From Gonocerus acuteangulatus (Eukaryota > Arthropoda > Insecta > Hemiptera > Coreidae): a stretch of 64,000 nt of DNA. The position numbers and the translations under genes are program-made. Shown here one piece after another: positions 40,871-53,289 of this stretch. The notes under the pieces are model-generated. The model was not told the origin of the DNA, did no database searches, and worked only from the letters and a program-made list of their open reading frames with translations. How positions within the stretch are numbered: position 1 is the stretch's first letter; each line of letters opens with the position of its first letter. The DNA is taken from the NCBI GenBank assembly GCA_946811695.1, contig OX328132.1:100496935-100560934 (forward strand). Reading direction: 5' to 3'.

Positions 40871-42966
40871 TGTACAAATTTTTATATGAAATTATTGTTC
40901 TAAACATTAGTAAAGGGAAGAGAGAACTATGGTCTAAATGAAATACCAAAATTATATTTGTCAAAACACATCTATCTATGGCTTTATATTTACTCTCTCT
41001 ATTAAAAATAAATAAATAAATAAAAATAAATAAAATAATAATAATAATATACAAAACATTTGTGGACTACGTGCTCTATACAATTGTAACAAATGTACAC
41101 AATAAAACTTATAAGTTTTATATAAACCTTGGTGCTCATTTAGTGTAATTACAGCAGCATTCTGGACTTAATGACAATATTCTACAAATATTTGGAACTC
41201 TTCAATCATAGCCGACTTGATTAAAAACAGCATTTACTCAAATGGCTATTTTTGACAATATTACACTATGCTAATACTGTAAATTGATTTATATATTGTA
41301 TTTTTCATATTTTTGCTTCATGAATTCATCAAATGTCAGACCACATTTTCTTAAGAACTTTAACACAGCTGATGTTTCATTCATATTTTTAATTTTTCAA
41401 TACATTGTATTGAAAAAGGATTTGTGATTGTCCACAAGATAAATAGTTCCGAGTAGCTTATATTTTTCTTGTGTAATTAAATTTAATATTTCAGAATAAA
41501 AGAATACATTGGAAATTAAAAGGCAAGTTTTTGGAAAACAAACGTTTCAAACATAACTTGCTTTATAGTTTTGATAATATCATTCCTATTTCTATTATTA
41601 TCATCAGAACTAATTCTATACAACTAATACCATTAAAAGATGGCCATGAATTTATTTACAATAACTGTTTTTATTTATATTAGGCACCTCTTAATTGTAT
41701 ATAATTAAATTTTAATATGTATTTTTTAACAATTAATTAACTTGGTTTAAAAAAAAAAAATCTATTGTTCGTCTCTTATGATTTTATAAAAAAAAACAAA
41801 AAAAAAAAAAAAAACATAATTAAATATTTTGTGCTCAAACAAATATGTTTTGGACAGAAAACATTATTTTAAATATAAAAGGCATCTCGTTATAAAAGGA
41901 TAATGAGAATATTGGATATAAATGATAATTTGTGCTTTTCAGTATTGAATAATGATGAGTTAATTTTAAAATTACATGAACAATATTGAATAAGAGTTTG
42001 TTTTTTCGTCACAATTGAACATGTTCTTTGTCTGTGTATGGTGTGTTCTTTAAATAATTTTTTTTTATTACTCTCAAAAATTTAAAAAAAATTATTATTA
42101 ACAACAAATATATATTTAAATTAATTAATCTCAAAAACTCGAGAGGAACCAATATTTCAAAATAAAACAATGAAAGGGTACATGTACAGTGCTATAAGTT
42201 GAACATGACATATATTTAACAAAATGACTTTATGGAAGCATTTACAGAACTTATAAATCCACAACAAAATATTTATATAGGAGTAAAATACATTTCCTCA
42301 GTATCTTTATAATGCTCCTCTATTCTAAATAAATTCCAGAAAATTTCTTTAAAGAAGAGGTAACTGTGATCAGTTTTGAGGATTTTATACTGAATTAATT
42401 TAATGGTCTTTACTCACATACATATTTCTCAACCATCAGTTTGATTTTGTTCATTAGTTTGAATAACACTATAAAAGCAAGCATGAATTCAAGTATTATT
42501 ATGAATAGATCTTAATGATTTCAACATGGTGTAGAATTTGTCGAAATTATTTAATTAATAATTAATTCAGTTAAATTCAATATTTTTTATTTGTCATAAT
42601 CAAATGACAATGTTGTGTTTGACGATTGAATAAATTCAATGACCCCCGCTCTGAAAATTTGAATACATTGGCTTTCTAAAAATGAGTGATTTTACTTACC
42701 CAAACTTTTCTTTTATTAAATAAAAATATATATATATTTTATAATGGTTTTCCCTAAGCGTATTTGTTTGTATCATTATGAAAAAATAATGTTCACTGGT
42801 AGTTTCAAACCATTCCTTCTTAAATAAATAAAACTTAACTATAAATTTAAAATACAGACCAATGAAATGCTTACATGCCAAATTGGATGTTACAATAAAA
42901 TTATGTTAAACGAATTCCTATATATTTATATACATATATTTTTATGTAAGTCTTGAAATCTAAAAT

Positions 42967-42997
<31 letters not shown>

Positions 42998-45261
42998 ACA
43001 TAAAGGTAAGAAATATTAGGCACAGCTTTATAATTACTTTGGTATAAATAATTTTCTTCCTGACTAGAAATTCAATGGTTAGTTGTCACTAATATGTCCT
43101 TAAATGACTAGACAAACTTACATGTCTTTTTGACTAGACAAAGTTAACTAAAGGAATGTTTTCTATCACGAACTTCAAAGCATTCCATATTCTTTTTTCT
43201 TTTTTGTATTCTCTTTTAATCTTCTACTATGAACTCTTTGACACGAAAATAGATTTAATTACAACATTACATAATCAAATAATATATTGTATGATTTTAT
43301 TTTTGGAAAGGCAAAAACTTATTTCTGCTAGAGATTTTCACATTTAGAAATGGGCTGAGTATGTAGGTGAGATATTGATTAATAAAATGGTATTTATAAT
43401 TAGTATGGATGAAACTAATAAAATCATTTAACAATATTTAAGTGTTTGATTAAGTACTTACCAATTATAAAAATCGAAAAAAAAAGAAAAAAGAAAATAT
43501 TAGAATAGCTTCACTCTAATCATACCCCTCATTTTTCAAGCGTTAAGTTACTAATTGTTCATTCTATAACTTAAAAATTATAACTCCTCATTTAAAAAAC
43601 TTAAAGTTAAGTTAAACTTAACGTTTTGAAGTTTCATATCTTTAATGGCCACATATTTCTGAAAATTTGTGATTTTCGAGGTTAGCTTATAAGAACAAAA
43701 TTTATTCAGATATTTATTCTTCAAGAAAATAATTATTCATTTCTTTGAATAATTGTTGATTTTTTTTTAAAGCAAACCACAGACTACTTTTAATATTCCC
43801 ATAAGATTTAATAACAATTTCAACTAATTATTAAAAGTGAAACAATTGCTTGTTAGTATTTTTTTGGTCATATTCAATAGTTTCAAATAGTTTTGATATA
43901 TTATTATTTTTTTTTTGTTCATATGGTAGATACATATGGTAAATCATTTAAAAGGCCATTAAGAACTTCATTATTCAAATTGGACTTCATTAAAATTACA
44001 CATAATTTATGAATATATTTAGATTAGGGAGGAATATTCATTCTTTACTAGAATGTGATAAACTCCTCCATCTTGTACATCACTTAACATACTTCTATAT
44101 CGTTAAATTATTCGTCAGTAGGCTTTAAAACAAATATTTGGAGCAAAGCCTTATTCGATTTTTCTAAATAGTGATTGACATTATATTTTATAATGTTAAT
44201 ACTATTTCACATAATGCATTTGTACAATAAACATATTTTTAAAACAGAAACCAATATAAATAAACTTTAGAAATAAATATATTAATAAATACACATTTAT
44301 CGCACTATTCTCTCTAACATCCTAACATTAATAACCAAATGGCCCCATTCAAATGTTTTTCAACGATTAATGACAGTTTTGTGTATTTACATTTTTAACT
44401 TCTAATAAAACAAGTGTCAAAATTAAAAGAGAAACTTCCACAATAACTAATTATAGTTATAGGTTATATATAAAAAAAGAATTTATAGAATTAACATTGT
44501 GATTCTTTAAATAAAAAGAAAAAAATGCAATTATAACATAGAAGAAATAAATAATAAATTAGAAGAATTTATTAGGAATGGTTTAACATATAAAAAATAT
44601 TACAGATACTGCAATATTTTTGACCTCATGTTTATGGGATATGTTTTAGCTTCCTGCGACAATTAGTTCATTCTATATAGAAGCAGGCAAACCTGAAGCT
44701 TCTGTACCATAATTTAAACCTGCTTACAATACTAAAAATATAATTTAGAAACATCCATTGCATATTTCAAAAATTTGTTCTTACTGACAAATCTTGCATA
44801 TTTTAAAAAATGACTGACAATATTATAATACTTAATAAATGTTTAAAATCATAAAATTAAGTACTACAGAAACAATAAATTAAATAATTTTAATGCATGT
44901 TTGTAGGGAATGTATTGGCCTGATTAACAATTTTCTTTTTACAACAAGTGTTCATACACCTGAATAATAGCAATGGAATATTAAAGCTTCAATACAAATA
45001 TATTCCCCGTTTGGGCTCTATTGTCTCATTGCAAGGCACCTCTATATCCCTTACACAATCTTACACAGTTCTCTTACCCATTAGAGTGCAGTTCTTTACT
45101 ATGAATTTTTCATATGTATGGTAAGGAATACGAATATAAGTAATGGTATATGGAGCACAGATTGAGTATATTTATAAAAACATACACTCACTTTTACAAG
45201 TTCTTGTGTGCACTCACACACTCATACACACTTTCTCTCTCTGGCACACACACACAAACAC

Positions 45262-45296
<35 letters not shown>

Positions 45297-45326
45297 CACA
45301 CACATACACACACACACCCACGCATG

Positions 45327-45396
<70 letters not shown>

Positions 45397-45979
45397 CACA
45401 CACAAAAACACACACACAGATATGTATGTGTGTGTATTTGTACGTTCCTTATATACACTGCATATTTAATTATTATTTACAATACTTATAATTTATTATT
45501 TCTATATGTTCAACATTCTCATTCAGACATTTACACAGTATTGACACATTCTTTATTATTGACTGAATAAAAATGAAATATATCAGTTTGTCCCATTTCT
45601 GAAATTGAATTTATTTTTAAATTTAAAATGTGACGAATTTTTGTATTTATTCAACAAAATGTATATATTCGTTTAAACAATTATAAACACTCTTGATTGT
45701 GTAAAGTGACATTTGGTACTTCATGTAGTGCTATTAGTTACAATTATTATCAGTAAAAATGTTGGGCAAAAACCCAGTGGACGGATTTCGAAGTTTATCT
45801 TCTACTTTTTCACTTGCTTTGCAATACCAAGTTTGCAATGTCTACTATTTCATTATATAAGAACTGTGCAGATCATATATGAGAAATAGTGTACCAACAG
45901 TCTGCAAGTCTGTGCAAAGAAGACACTTATCCTTGTAAGCTCATAGAAAGACGAGATGTTGCACAGGGTAAGAAGTATG
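39900..45979 (-). other. Repeat-poor AT-rich stretch downstream of onecut; candidate long 3' UTR
   Basis: About 6 kb with no Helentron-like copy, SINE or LINE piece, unlike the rest of the window. It holds (TA)n/(CA)n at 40779-40863 and 45245-45391 and an A run at about 42969-42993. Many TTTATT (AATAAA on the - strand) motifs are present, for instance near 39910. A long 3' UTR is an inference from position only. Confidence 0.35.
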
Positions 45980-46174
45980 TCACAAGAGGTCTTGTTGCAC
46001 GATGCTGTCATTGGGTGACTGGTGACTACCAGTTGGTTTAGTTTCGGTCTCATCTTTCCATTTGTCCATTGAGCGTCTTCTTGCATTCATAAAAAAGTTC
46101 CCAACAGTTGTTGGCTCGAGTCCAAGCTGCCGAGCAATTGTAACTTGCATTTCTTTTGAAGGACGTTTAGTTTC
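45980..46174 (-). CDS. onecut: onecut terminal coding exon
   Basis: Acceptor TTTGTAG before GAAACTAAACG; 64 codons plus TGA. Encodes homeodomain helices 2 and 3 (ETKRPSKEMQ.. to ..RRRSMDKW) and the C-terminal tail KDETETKPTGSHQSPNDS followed by IVQQDLL. Confidence 0.95.
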   Translation of the reverse strand, partial: ETKRPSKEMQVTIARQLGLEPTTVGNFFMNARRRSMDKWKDETETKPTGSHQSPNDSIVQQDLL

Positions 46175-46554
46175 CTACAAATAAAATATTATTAGTATTT
46201 TTTAATAACGTATGCAAACAAAAATATGAATTATAAATGATTAAATATGTACAATTATTGAATACACTTGTAAATGATTGAATATGGTTATATTACATAA
46301 CATTCATTGTTTAGTATACTAAATATTTATTTTTATTCATTTTTCTTTTTCTAATTATTTTTAAATTAATATATAATTCTAGGTCTTAGAACTTATATAT
46401 CTTCATTTAAAGTCCACCGGGCTATACTGAACTCATTTACAACTGAGTATTCACAACTATTACTGTCGTATAAACTTAATTTATTCTACAAGACTTTATC
46501 TTAATCAAGATATAACGATAATTAATTTTCACCATACAGTAGAAATATTCAGTT

Positions 46555-46603
<49 letters not shown>

Positions 46604-47434
46604 CTCATCCAATGTTTGAATACTATCAGCATCCAGTGATAACCTAAGTTAGGAGTGTTAGAATTTATTATGCTCATTTGTTTATATAATATCCCCAAGG
46701 TTTTCTACTAAACAAAGACAGATTACAAATAGGCGGCATGCAATTTTGTGGTATGATGCCGAGAATAATAGAAGCAACTTAAATCCTCAGAGGCACTTTA
46801 TTTTATTACAAACAATTCATGTTTTAATTTATATTGCCTAAACAAATTACAAAACTTTAAAAATATTGGGGTAGAATTCGAAAGATGGGTAAACTTTCCC
46901 ATTTTTTATATTTGATTTTTAGTTAAACATTTCAGACTTTATTTAAAAGTTTAATATCCAAAACGCTGCAGAAAAAAAATCAAATAATAAAAATTTATGG
47001 TTCTATCCATATTTTTAATTCTACACATCTTATCTGAATACACCCTTCCATCATCTTTATAAATTGTATTAAAATATGTTGTTTGAGGCTTATTTCTTTT
47101 CCACAGTAATATAGCAGAGTACATGGAAAAATGACTATAGAGATTATGGCTGATGAGACTACATATCATGATAAATTGTTAGTCATGATATTTGATATTT
47201 AACTCTATAACCAAAATATAGAATAAAATAAATACAAAAAAAAAAAAAAAAAATATATATACTTTTTGCTACATTAACTTTGATGAATTGTGGAAAATTA
47301 AATAAACAAAACATGTTTCACCTTAAAAATAGCCTGCAGGGTACGTCGCTGCAGGTCTGTGAAAACCAATCGTGGTTTCTTGGGAGCAGACGTATGATCG
47401 GAGTGGATCGTTGAGTCGTCTTTCCGCTTGCAAG
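45980..47434 (-). CDS. onecut: onecut (HNF6-class) cut-homeobox transcription factor, last two exons (47322-47434, 45980-46174)
   Basis: DNA-binding transcription factor of the nervous system and, in vertebrates, liver and pancreas (family knowledge). The two exons give ..KKPRLVFTDLQRRTLQAIFK, then ETKRPSKEMQVTIARQLGLE and PTTVGNFFMNARRRSMDKW: a complete homeodomain with the ONECUT-specific Phe48-Met50 pair (FFMNARRR) instead of the usual WFQN. A short tail of 25 residues ends at TGA 45980-45982. The intron (46175-47321) is phase 0, GT/AG, and splits the homeodomain between residues about 21 and 22. The cut domain must be encoded upstream, beyond 64000, because no such exon lies between 47435 and the window end. 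That makes the preceding intron longer than 16.5 kb. Sequence intact. Identity very sure. Confidence 0.95.
46175..47321 (-). other. onecut: onecut intron inside the homeodomain
   Basis: 1147 bp, AT-rich, with a 42-bp T run (about 46559-46600). Donor GTGAAA, acceptor TTGTAG on the - strand. No other feature seen. Confidence 0.8.
47322..47434 (-). CDS. onecut: onecut penultimate coding exon
   Basis: Acceptor TTGTTACAG, then two bases of a split codon and CKRKDDSTIHSDHTSAPKKP followed by RLVFTDLQRRTLQAIFK. Covers the linker after the cut domain and homeodomain helix 1. Ends AAG before donor GTGAAA. Confidence 0.95.
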
Positions 47435-48223
47435 CTGTAACAAAATCAGCAATTTATATAAAACGTCTGAATTCTCACCACTGCTTTAATAAATAAGATA
47501 TTATTTTATTGCAAAAATAGGGTCCTTAATTAGAATGGAATATTTTTTTTAGGCAACAAAATTAATATAAGAATATAAATTAAGGATATTAATCATAATT
47601 GATTAAAAAAAAAAACACAACCAGAGAGACTTTTGTTTAATCACATAGACTATTTAAAAAATTACTTAAGAAATTGACCATGTGATAAATAATTTGCATA
47701 ATTTTGAGAGGAATTTTACATTGATTAATTCATTTGGAGGTATTTAGAGGAGATCCTTGATTGATTGGTTGACCGTTGAGATTTTAAAGATTGATACAGT
47801 CTGGATTGGTCCTGCGGTATATTAATCTCAGGGTTCGGTTGTTGGATATTTATATCTATCTTTGTAATTCTGAAATAGAATTTTACATTGACAATTAGCT
47901 CTCCAATTTTAATATATTAAAGTAAAGTATTGTGTGTATAATAATGTTCGCATATATGGAAATATATATAGGTACTAGTAGTGGAAGAATGATTCATGAA
48001 TTGCCATCATCATGATATAAAATTAATTCAGAAGTTTTATTAGAAAAATGGCGATATTTAGCTGGAGCAGGCTTGTAAAGTAATATTCAACAAATCCAGT
48101 AATAATTCAAATAAAGAGAACACAAGTTCTCTGAAATGAATATTTCTTATGCATAACACACACACACACATATATAAATATGAACTGGAGGACCCAGATA
48201 TATATATATATATATTAGTTGTG
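47435..48223. other. onecut upstream intron, AT-rich DNA
   Basis: Short (TA)n tract at about 48200-48214. No exon seen. Confidence 0.5.
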
Positions 48224-48237
48224 AGGTGTCCATAGAA

Positions 48238-48283
<46 letters not shown>

Positions 48284-48297
48284 TTCTATGGACACCT
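48224..48297. repeat. 74-bp perfect palindrome with a (TA)n core
   Basis: AGGTGTCCATAGAACTGAT, then (AT)n, then the exact complement ATCAGTTCTATGGACACCT. The microsatellite is the centre of the palindrome. Confidence 0.8.
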
Positions 48298-48530
48298 ATC
48301 TAGGATGGATGAGAACAGACTCACTAAGAAAACAGTTAACATTTGTAGTAAATTGAAAATCAATAGGATGAAAGAAACACTTGAAGGCCTTGAACGGCTG
48401 AAAATCTCTGGATAAGAAATTAAGACAGGAAATAATGAAGAAATAAAATCAAGAAAATTGAACAAGCCTAAAGAAAAGAACAGACTGAGGACAGAGGACA
48501 GGAAGAAAAACACTATGAATTAATGAAGAG
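48285..48530 (+). pseudogene. Possible LINE RT C-terminal remnant
   Basis: Frame with MDENRLTKKTVNI and KETLEGLERLKIS resembles the RMDENRLTKK-type tail of invertebrate LINE pols. It has in-frame stops and is short. Identification is tentative. Confidence 0.4.
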
Positions 48531-49031
48531 GTTTTCGGAATAAAAGAAGAGAAGAAAAGGAAGTGAAGCTGTGGTTGAATGATGCACTAAAGGGGAATAA
48601 CCGATAATAATAGTAAACATATATGTGTGCGTGTGTGTGTATATAAGGCAATAAACAATTAATGAGCACAGTTGCAGGGCTTTACTACCCCTCCTTCCCA
48701 AGTACACCGCACACAGAACACACTGACAGAAGGTCACGTGCAGGGCACACCCCAGGATTACCTGATACACATGGGAGTAGCATGGGAGTTGGTATACAAT
48801 TCAATATCCAACACAAAATGATGAAGTGAAATTCCAAGTTAGGTATGGCGTGGGGTCTGCTCCAGAGATAATACGTTACCATGCCATTACATCAAAAGCA
48901 GTGCAAGCAATGCTCCTATGTCATGCTAGCACATAAGATTAAGGATCTTTTTTTATTTATTTTTTTTTTTTATATTTGAAATCTGGCATAAATCATAAGT
49001 ACAATCGTCACGTTTGTTGGCACAGATAATT

Positions 49032-49081
49032 TTTTTTTTCGTTTTCAACGGCGCATCAACTATTTGGCTATCAGCGCCGGA
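49032..49081 (-). mobile_element. 50-bp tail-only SINE insertion (micro-SINE 3)
   Basis: The + strand shows a T run, then CGGCGCATCAACTATTTGGC and TATCAGCGCC, the complement of a diverged SINE tail hairpin. Flanked by perfect 11-bp direct repeats CACAGATAATT (49021-49031 and 49082-49092). Confidence 0.85.
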
Positions 49082-49139
49082 CACAGATAATTAGTTAAAA
49101 GTCGGATAAACAGTAAAATTAAAACAAAATAAAAATAAT

Positions 49140-49660
49140 AAAGTATTTGGAAGAAGCCAAATATTGTTGATACTTCCAGAGGCGGGTAAACAATTATTAA
49201 GCCGCTTGGGATGATTGTCTGGGTGGGATTGGGATGAAAAGGATTGACCTTCAGGATTAGGATTGTAAGACAACTTAGAGTGAAACATTTGGAATCGTGT
49301 TTTAGGAAGGTTAAGGACAAATGGGGTGTTAAGATCACTGTGAAGGGTTTTGTTCGATTCATAAAAGGGGGTTTTTACAATTTTACGAAGAAATTTTGAC
49401 TGGAATACCTATATTCTGTTGATGTTTGATATTTTTGGAGTACCCCAGAGTTCAACTCTGTATGTCCATATGGGTCGAATGATTGTTTTGTATATCCTAA
49501 GTTTGTTCTGTATCGGAAATTTACATGAGGGTCCGAGAAGTCGTCTAAGTAGTCCGTATATTTTGTTGAGTTCTTGTCTTTTCAGTCTCGTGAGAGGGTT
49601 CCATGCCAGTCAGCTGTCAAGGTATAATCCTTGATATTGAACTTCGTTAAATACCTAACG
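49140..49660 (-). pseudogene. Decayed jockey-like RT C-terminal region
   Basis: The - strand reads LKRQELNKIYGLLRRLLG, IRPIWTYRVELWGTPKISNI and FQSKFLRKIVKTPFYESNKT, a close relative of the better-preserved frame at 51764-52499 (QELNRRFGQLYRLLNRTSQL, IKPIWTYGIELWATAKHSNI). At least two in-frame stops. The LINE continues on both sides without clear ends. Confidence 0.8.
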
Positions 49661-49697
49661 GCAGAGCGCTAATCGCTAATTCATTTATGAAATATCG

Positions 49698-49761
<64 letters not shown>

Positions 49762-49853
49762 ATTAAAATAGAAAAAATAGAATGGGTAAAAGGATTTTAT
49801 AGTCTACTGGAAAAATCAGAATGTTGAAAGTATTATGTAATAAATGTTTTTAA

Positions 49854-49975
49854 CGCGGGTTTCTCCCTCCCCCATAGGAAGAAAACCTATTTATGAGGGT
49901 TACCTTATAACGCAATCCGGAATTGCCGACTAGAAAATGTTTCAGAACCCATAGATTCTGATTATAACGGTGGTT

Positions 49976-50056
<81 letters not shown>

Positions 50057-50110
50057 ATATATATATATCAAAATCGGATCATTTTTGAGACGCTGGGAGA
50101 GCGAACAAAC
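49854..50110 (+). mobile_element. Helentron-like 5' end, diverged, with (CT)n(TA)n
   Basis: AACGCGGGTTTCTCCCTCCC hairpin-like start, CCGGAATTGCCGACTAGAAA, then (CT)n (49980-50016) and (TA)n. The family's TCAAAATCGGATCATTTTTG piece follows in inverted orientation near 50068, so the copy is rearranged. Confidence 0.6.
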
Positions 50111-50133
50111 AAATAAATGTGTGTATATATATA

Positions 50134-50188
<55 letters not shown>

Positions 50189-50296
50189 GTGTGTGTGTGT
50201 GTGTATAAAAAAATCAGTCCCGTAACAGGCAACAAGGGCCAAGAGGAACAGATACTGTAGAGGTATCTGATTCTTGACCATACGGCACACACACAC

Positions 50297-50344
<48 letters not shown>

Positions 50345-50530
50345 TAAATACACGAGTGTTCAGAAACGATTGATGCCGTTGAAACCTGTTCCAGACGTTT
50401 GACATCCATCTATTCTAAGATGGTTAAATTTTGGTTTCGTTAGAAGTTAAGAAAGTGATTGAAATAAAAGATTTCAAAAACAGACCTCTGTGAACTTGGC
50501 ACCCCACTTTCGAAAAAATATATGGCAATA

Positions 50531-51275
50531 GACTCAAAAAATTTCGTTTGTAGTTGAACCGTTTTTGAGAAATGGGGGGGTCAAAAAATACCCCGCACCC
50601 GACTTCAACCGATTGGAATCAAAGCATTTTTATTCGACGTCAAATCGTTTGCAGTGAAAGAATTTGAGTTTGTTGTTGCCCAGAAAAAAAGTTACAGACT
50701 AATTTTGAATTTTCAAAATGACAACTTTATAATTTTTAGGGGTGCGAGTTTTTTGAAAATTCAAAAAACGTCTGTAAATTTTTTTATGGGAAACTACAAA
50801 CGAAAATTCTTTCACTACTATCAACTACAAACGATTTCGAATCCATTGGGACCATAAAAAAACCAGTACCCATAAAAATGAAAAAGTTGCCATTTTGAAA
50901 ATTCAAAAAACGTCTCTAAATTTTTTTATGGGAAACTAAAAACGAAAATTCATTCACTACTATCAACTACAAACGATTTCGAATCCATTGGGACCATAAA
51001 AAAAACCCTTACTCCTAAAAATGAAAAAGTTGCCATTTTGAAAATTCAAAAAACGTCTCTAAATTTTTTTATGGGAAACTACAAACGAAAATTCTTTCAC
51101 TGCAATCAAGTACAAACGATTTGACGTCGAATAAAAATGGTTTGGTTCCAATCGGTTGAAGTTGGGTGTGGGGTATTTTTTGACCCCCCCCCCCCCGTTT
51201 CTCAAAAGCGGTTTAAGTACAAACGAAAGTTTTTTCCCTACAAACAACTACAAACGATTTGCAATTTTTTGAGTC
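50531..51275. repeat. Inverted-repeat element with internal ~142-bp tandem repeats
   Basis: Ends GACTCAAAAAATT at 50531 and inverted AATTTTTTGAGTC at 51275; the arms of about 150 bp share AACCGATTGGAATCAAAGCA and a C/G run. Between them the block starting GAAAATTCAAAAAACGTCT repeats at 50755, 50897 and 51040 (spacing 142 and 143 bp). Non-coding. Confidence 0.75.
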
Positions 51276-51590
51276 TTTCTGAATATATATTTATTTACAG
51301 GTATATTACAATCTACATTTTACATTGTATTGTGTAATGTGATGACAGGATTAGCCAGGTCTCGGGTACAGCAGGTTGTCAGCCGAATACCTTAGGGTTC
51401 ATACTGATGACCTGATGTCTACCTTTCACCATCGAACCATCCCTTGCGTCCAGCCGGGAGGGGAGGTGATGAGACATAGGCAATGATATCTTGAGGAGAG
51501 AAAATATCCATTGATACCACTCTCAAACATTATAATATAAAATATACAATAAAATATCATATACTAATTTTGATCACTGATATTATTTTT

Positions 51591-51599
<9 letters not shown>

Positions 51600-51635
<36 letters not shown>

Positions 51636-52499
51636 CACATATACATTATACATATATATACATATACACGCACACACATAAATCTACGTACACTCATACG
51701 TACATATGTACACTTATACACATAATTTACTAATTTTTTTTGTTCACTCCACTTCACAGCACTTCACTGGTTTAATAGATCTCGAGGCCACTTCCTATTA
51801 AGACGTCTTGGTGGAGAGGAAGGATGACTGGTGCTGGATAAGGAATGGGAATGAATGATTAATTTCTTATGGAAGGATGAGAAGCGAGTGGGGATTACAT
51901 CTGGGGCAAAAGGGATATTTAGGTCATTATGGAGAGTGCGATTAGAAACATAATAGGGAGCATTGGCTATGGTACGTAGGACTTTAGATTGGAATGCTTG
52001 GATTCGGTGGATGTTGGAATGCTTGGCTGTCGCCCAAAGTTCTATTCCGTAAGTCCATATAGGTTTTATTAGTGAGTTGTAGACAGTTAGTTTGTTATGT
52101 ACGGTTAATTGTGATGTTCTATTTAGTAGTCTGTATAGTTGTCCGAATCGTCGATTGAGTTCTTGACGTTTTTGCTTAATGTGTGCGTTCCAAGTTAATC
52201 GAGAGTCAAGGTAAAACCCAAGGTATCGGATGGTGCTGGTTATAGGTAATGGATTGTTGTTGAAGGAGACGGAAGGAAAGGTATTATGCCGCAGAGTGAA
52301 AGTTATTTGTTGGCATTTTTCAACATTTAACTTGATGCTCCATTTTTTGCACCACTGTTCGATTTCAGTAAGCTGAGTTTGAAGTTTTTGTGAGGCAATG
52401 TCTGGATTTGTGTGTGATGAAAGGATGGTTGTATCATCATACGTTGCCGTGAGGTTTTCGGGATGAGTTGGAATGTCAGCTGTAAAAATACTATAGTAA
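51600..52499 (-). mobile_element. 5'-truncated jockey-like non-LTR retrotransposon
   Basis: RT C-terminal half followed on the - strand by a 3' region rich in (TA)n and CATATA-type repeats (51599-51740). The truncation is at about 52499, next to Helentron-like sequence. A target duplication was not found. Confidence 0.65.
51764..52499 (-). pseudogene. jockey-like reverse transcriptase, C-terminal half; catalytic box altered
   Basis: About 245 codons of real RT homology: SIFTADIPTHPENLTATYDD, WCKKWSIKLNVEKCQQITF, IRYLGFYLDSRLTWNAH, KPIWTYGIELWATA, down to a stop at 51764. Where jockey RTs have YADD this copy has YDD, one residue short. The frame is otherwise open. The apparent ORF extends upstream to 52714, but that part is antisense Helentron-like sequence, not protein. 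Confidence 0.85.
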
Positions 52500-53280
52500 T
52501 TTTCGAAATTGTTAGTTTTCCTGTTATGAACAGGTTTTTGTATCTGTTTTACTTGGTTTTTGCTTATTTTAATTGCATTTAACAGTAAAATGTGTATTTT
52601 ACTAAAACAAGGTAAAAAAATGTGAAACAGTGTTATAGTGTTTCCAAGAGCGAACGTTGAGAAGTTGGGGGGAGTCGGGTATGATACTGTCTGTTTCCTG
52701 CTGTGGCGCCTCAAATCTATTTCCTTTTCGAGATTTTATTTTATATTTTTCACGAATGATCAAACCCCACCAATAACTGCTACTATTCCTTTACTAATAT
52801 CACTAGAGATATGAATCCCCCCCCCAAAACATAAATGTGAAATAGAGGCCAAGTTCCTTCCCCCAAAGAAACACTCCCCTCTCCAAAAAGCGAGAAATAT
52901 CCCCTCCTAACCCCCCCCCCCCCCAAAACGCCTTACCATCCTACACTCTAAAAAAGTAGTATGAGTTGGTGTATTAAGTGTACCATATTTTCAACCAAAA
53001 ATATTTGCCAATACAAGAGATGATACAAGAAAGAAATGTCCATGTTCATTACTTTGAAGACCTATTAGTTACTTACTAAGAGCAGTAAAGACACTTCAAC
53101 TGACCTTTAAAAACAACAATAAAAATACTTATATCCAGTTACTAAAATATCACTTTCCTCAACCAGATATATTCTTAAACTTGACAATGTTTTATTTGTG
53201 CTGAAGTTATCTTTAGAGAAAAAACTAAACACAGCTAAAACTAAAGACAGCTGAAACACCTTTTTGACCCAGCCTAGTGC
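52500..53280 (+). repeat. Diverged Helentron-like fragment and C-rich unclassified DNA
   Basis: 52500-52740 resembles the family's internal region (GTTATGAACAGGTTTTTGTA, compare 6395). 52740-53280 has poly(C) runs and no recognisable gene. Confidence 0.45.
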
Positions 53281-53289
53281 ATTCCCCGG

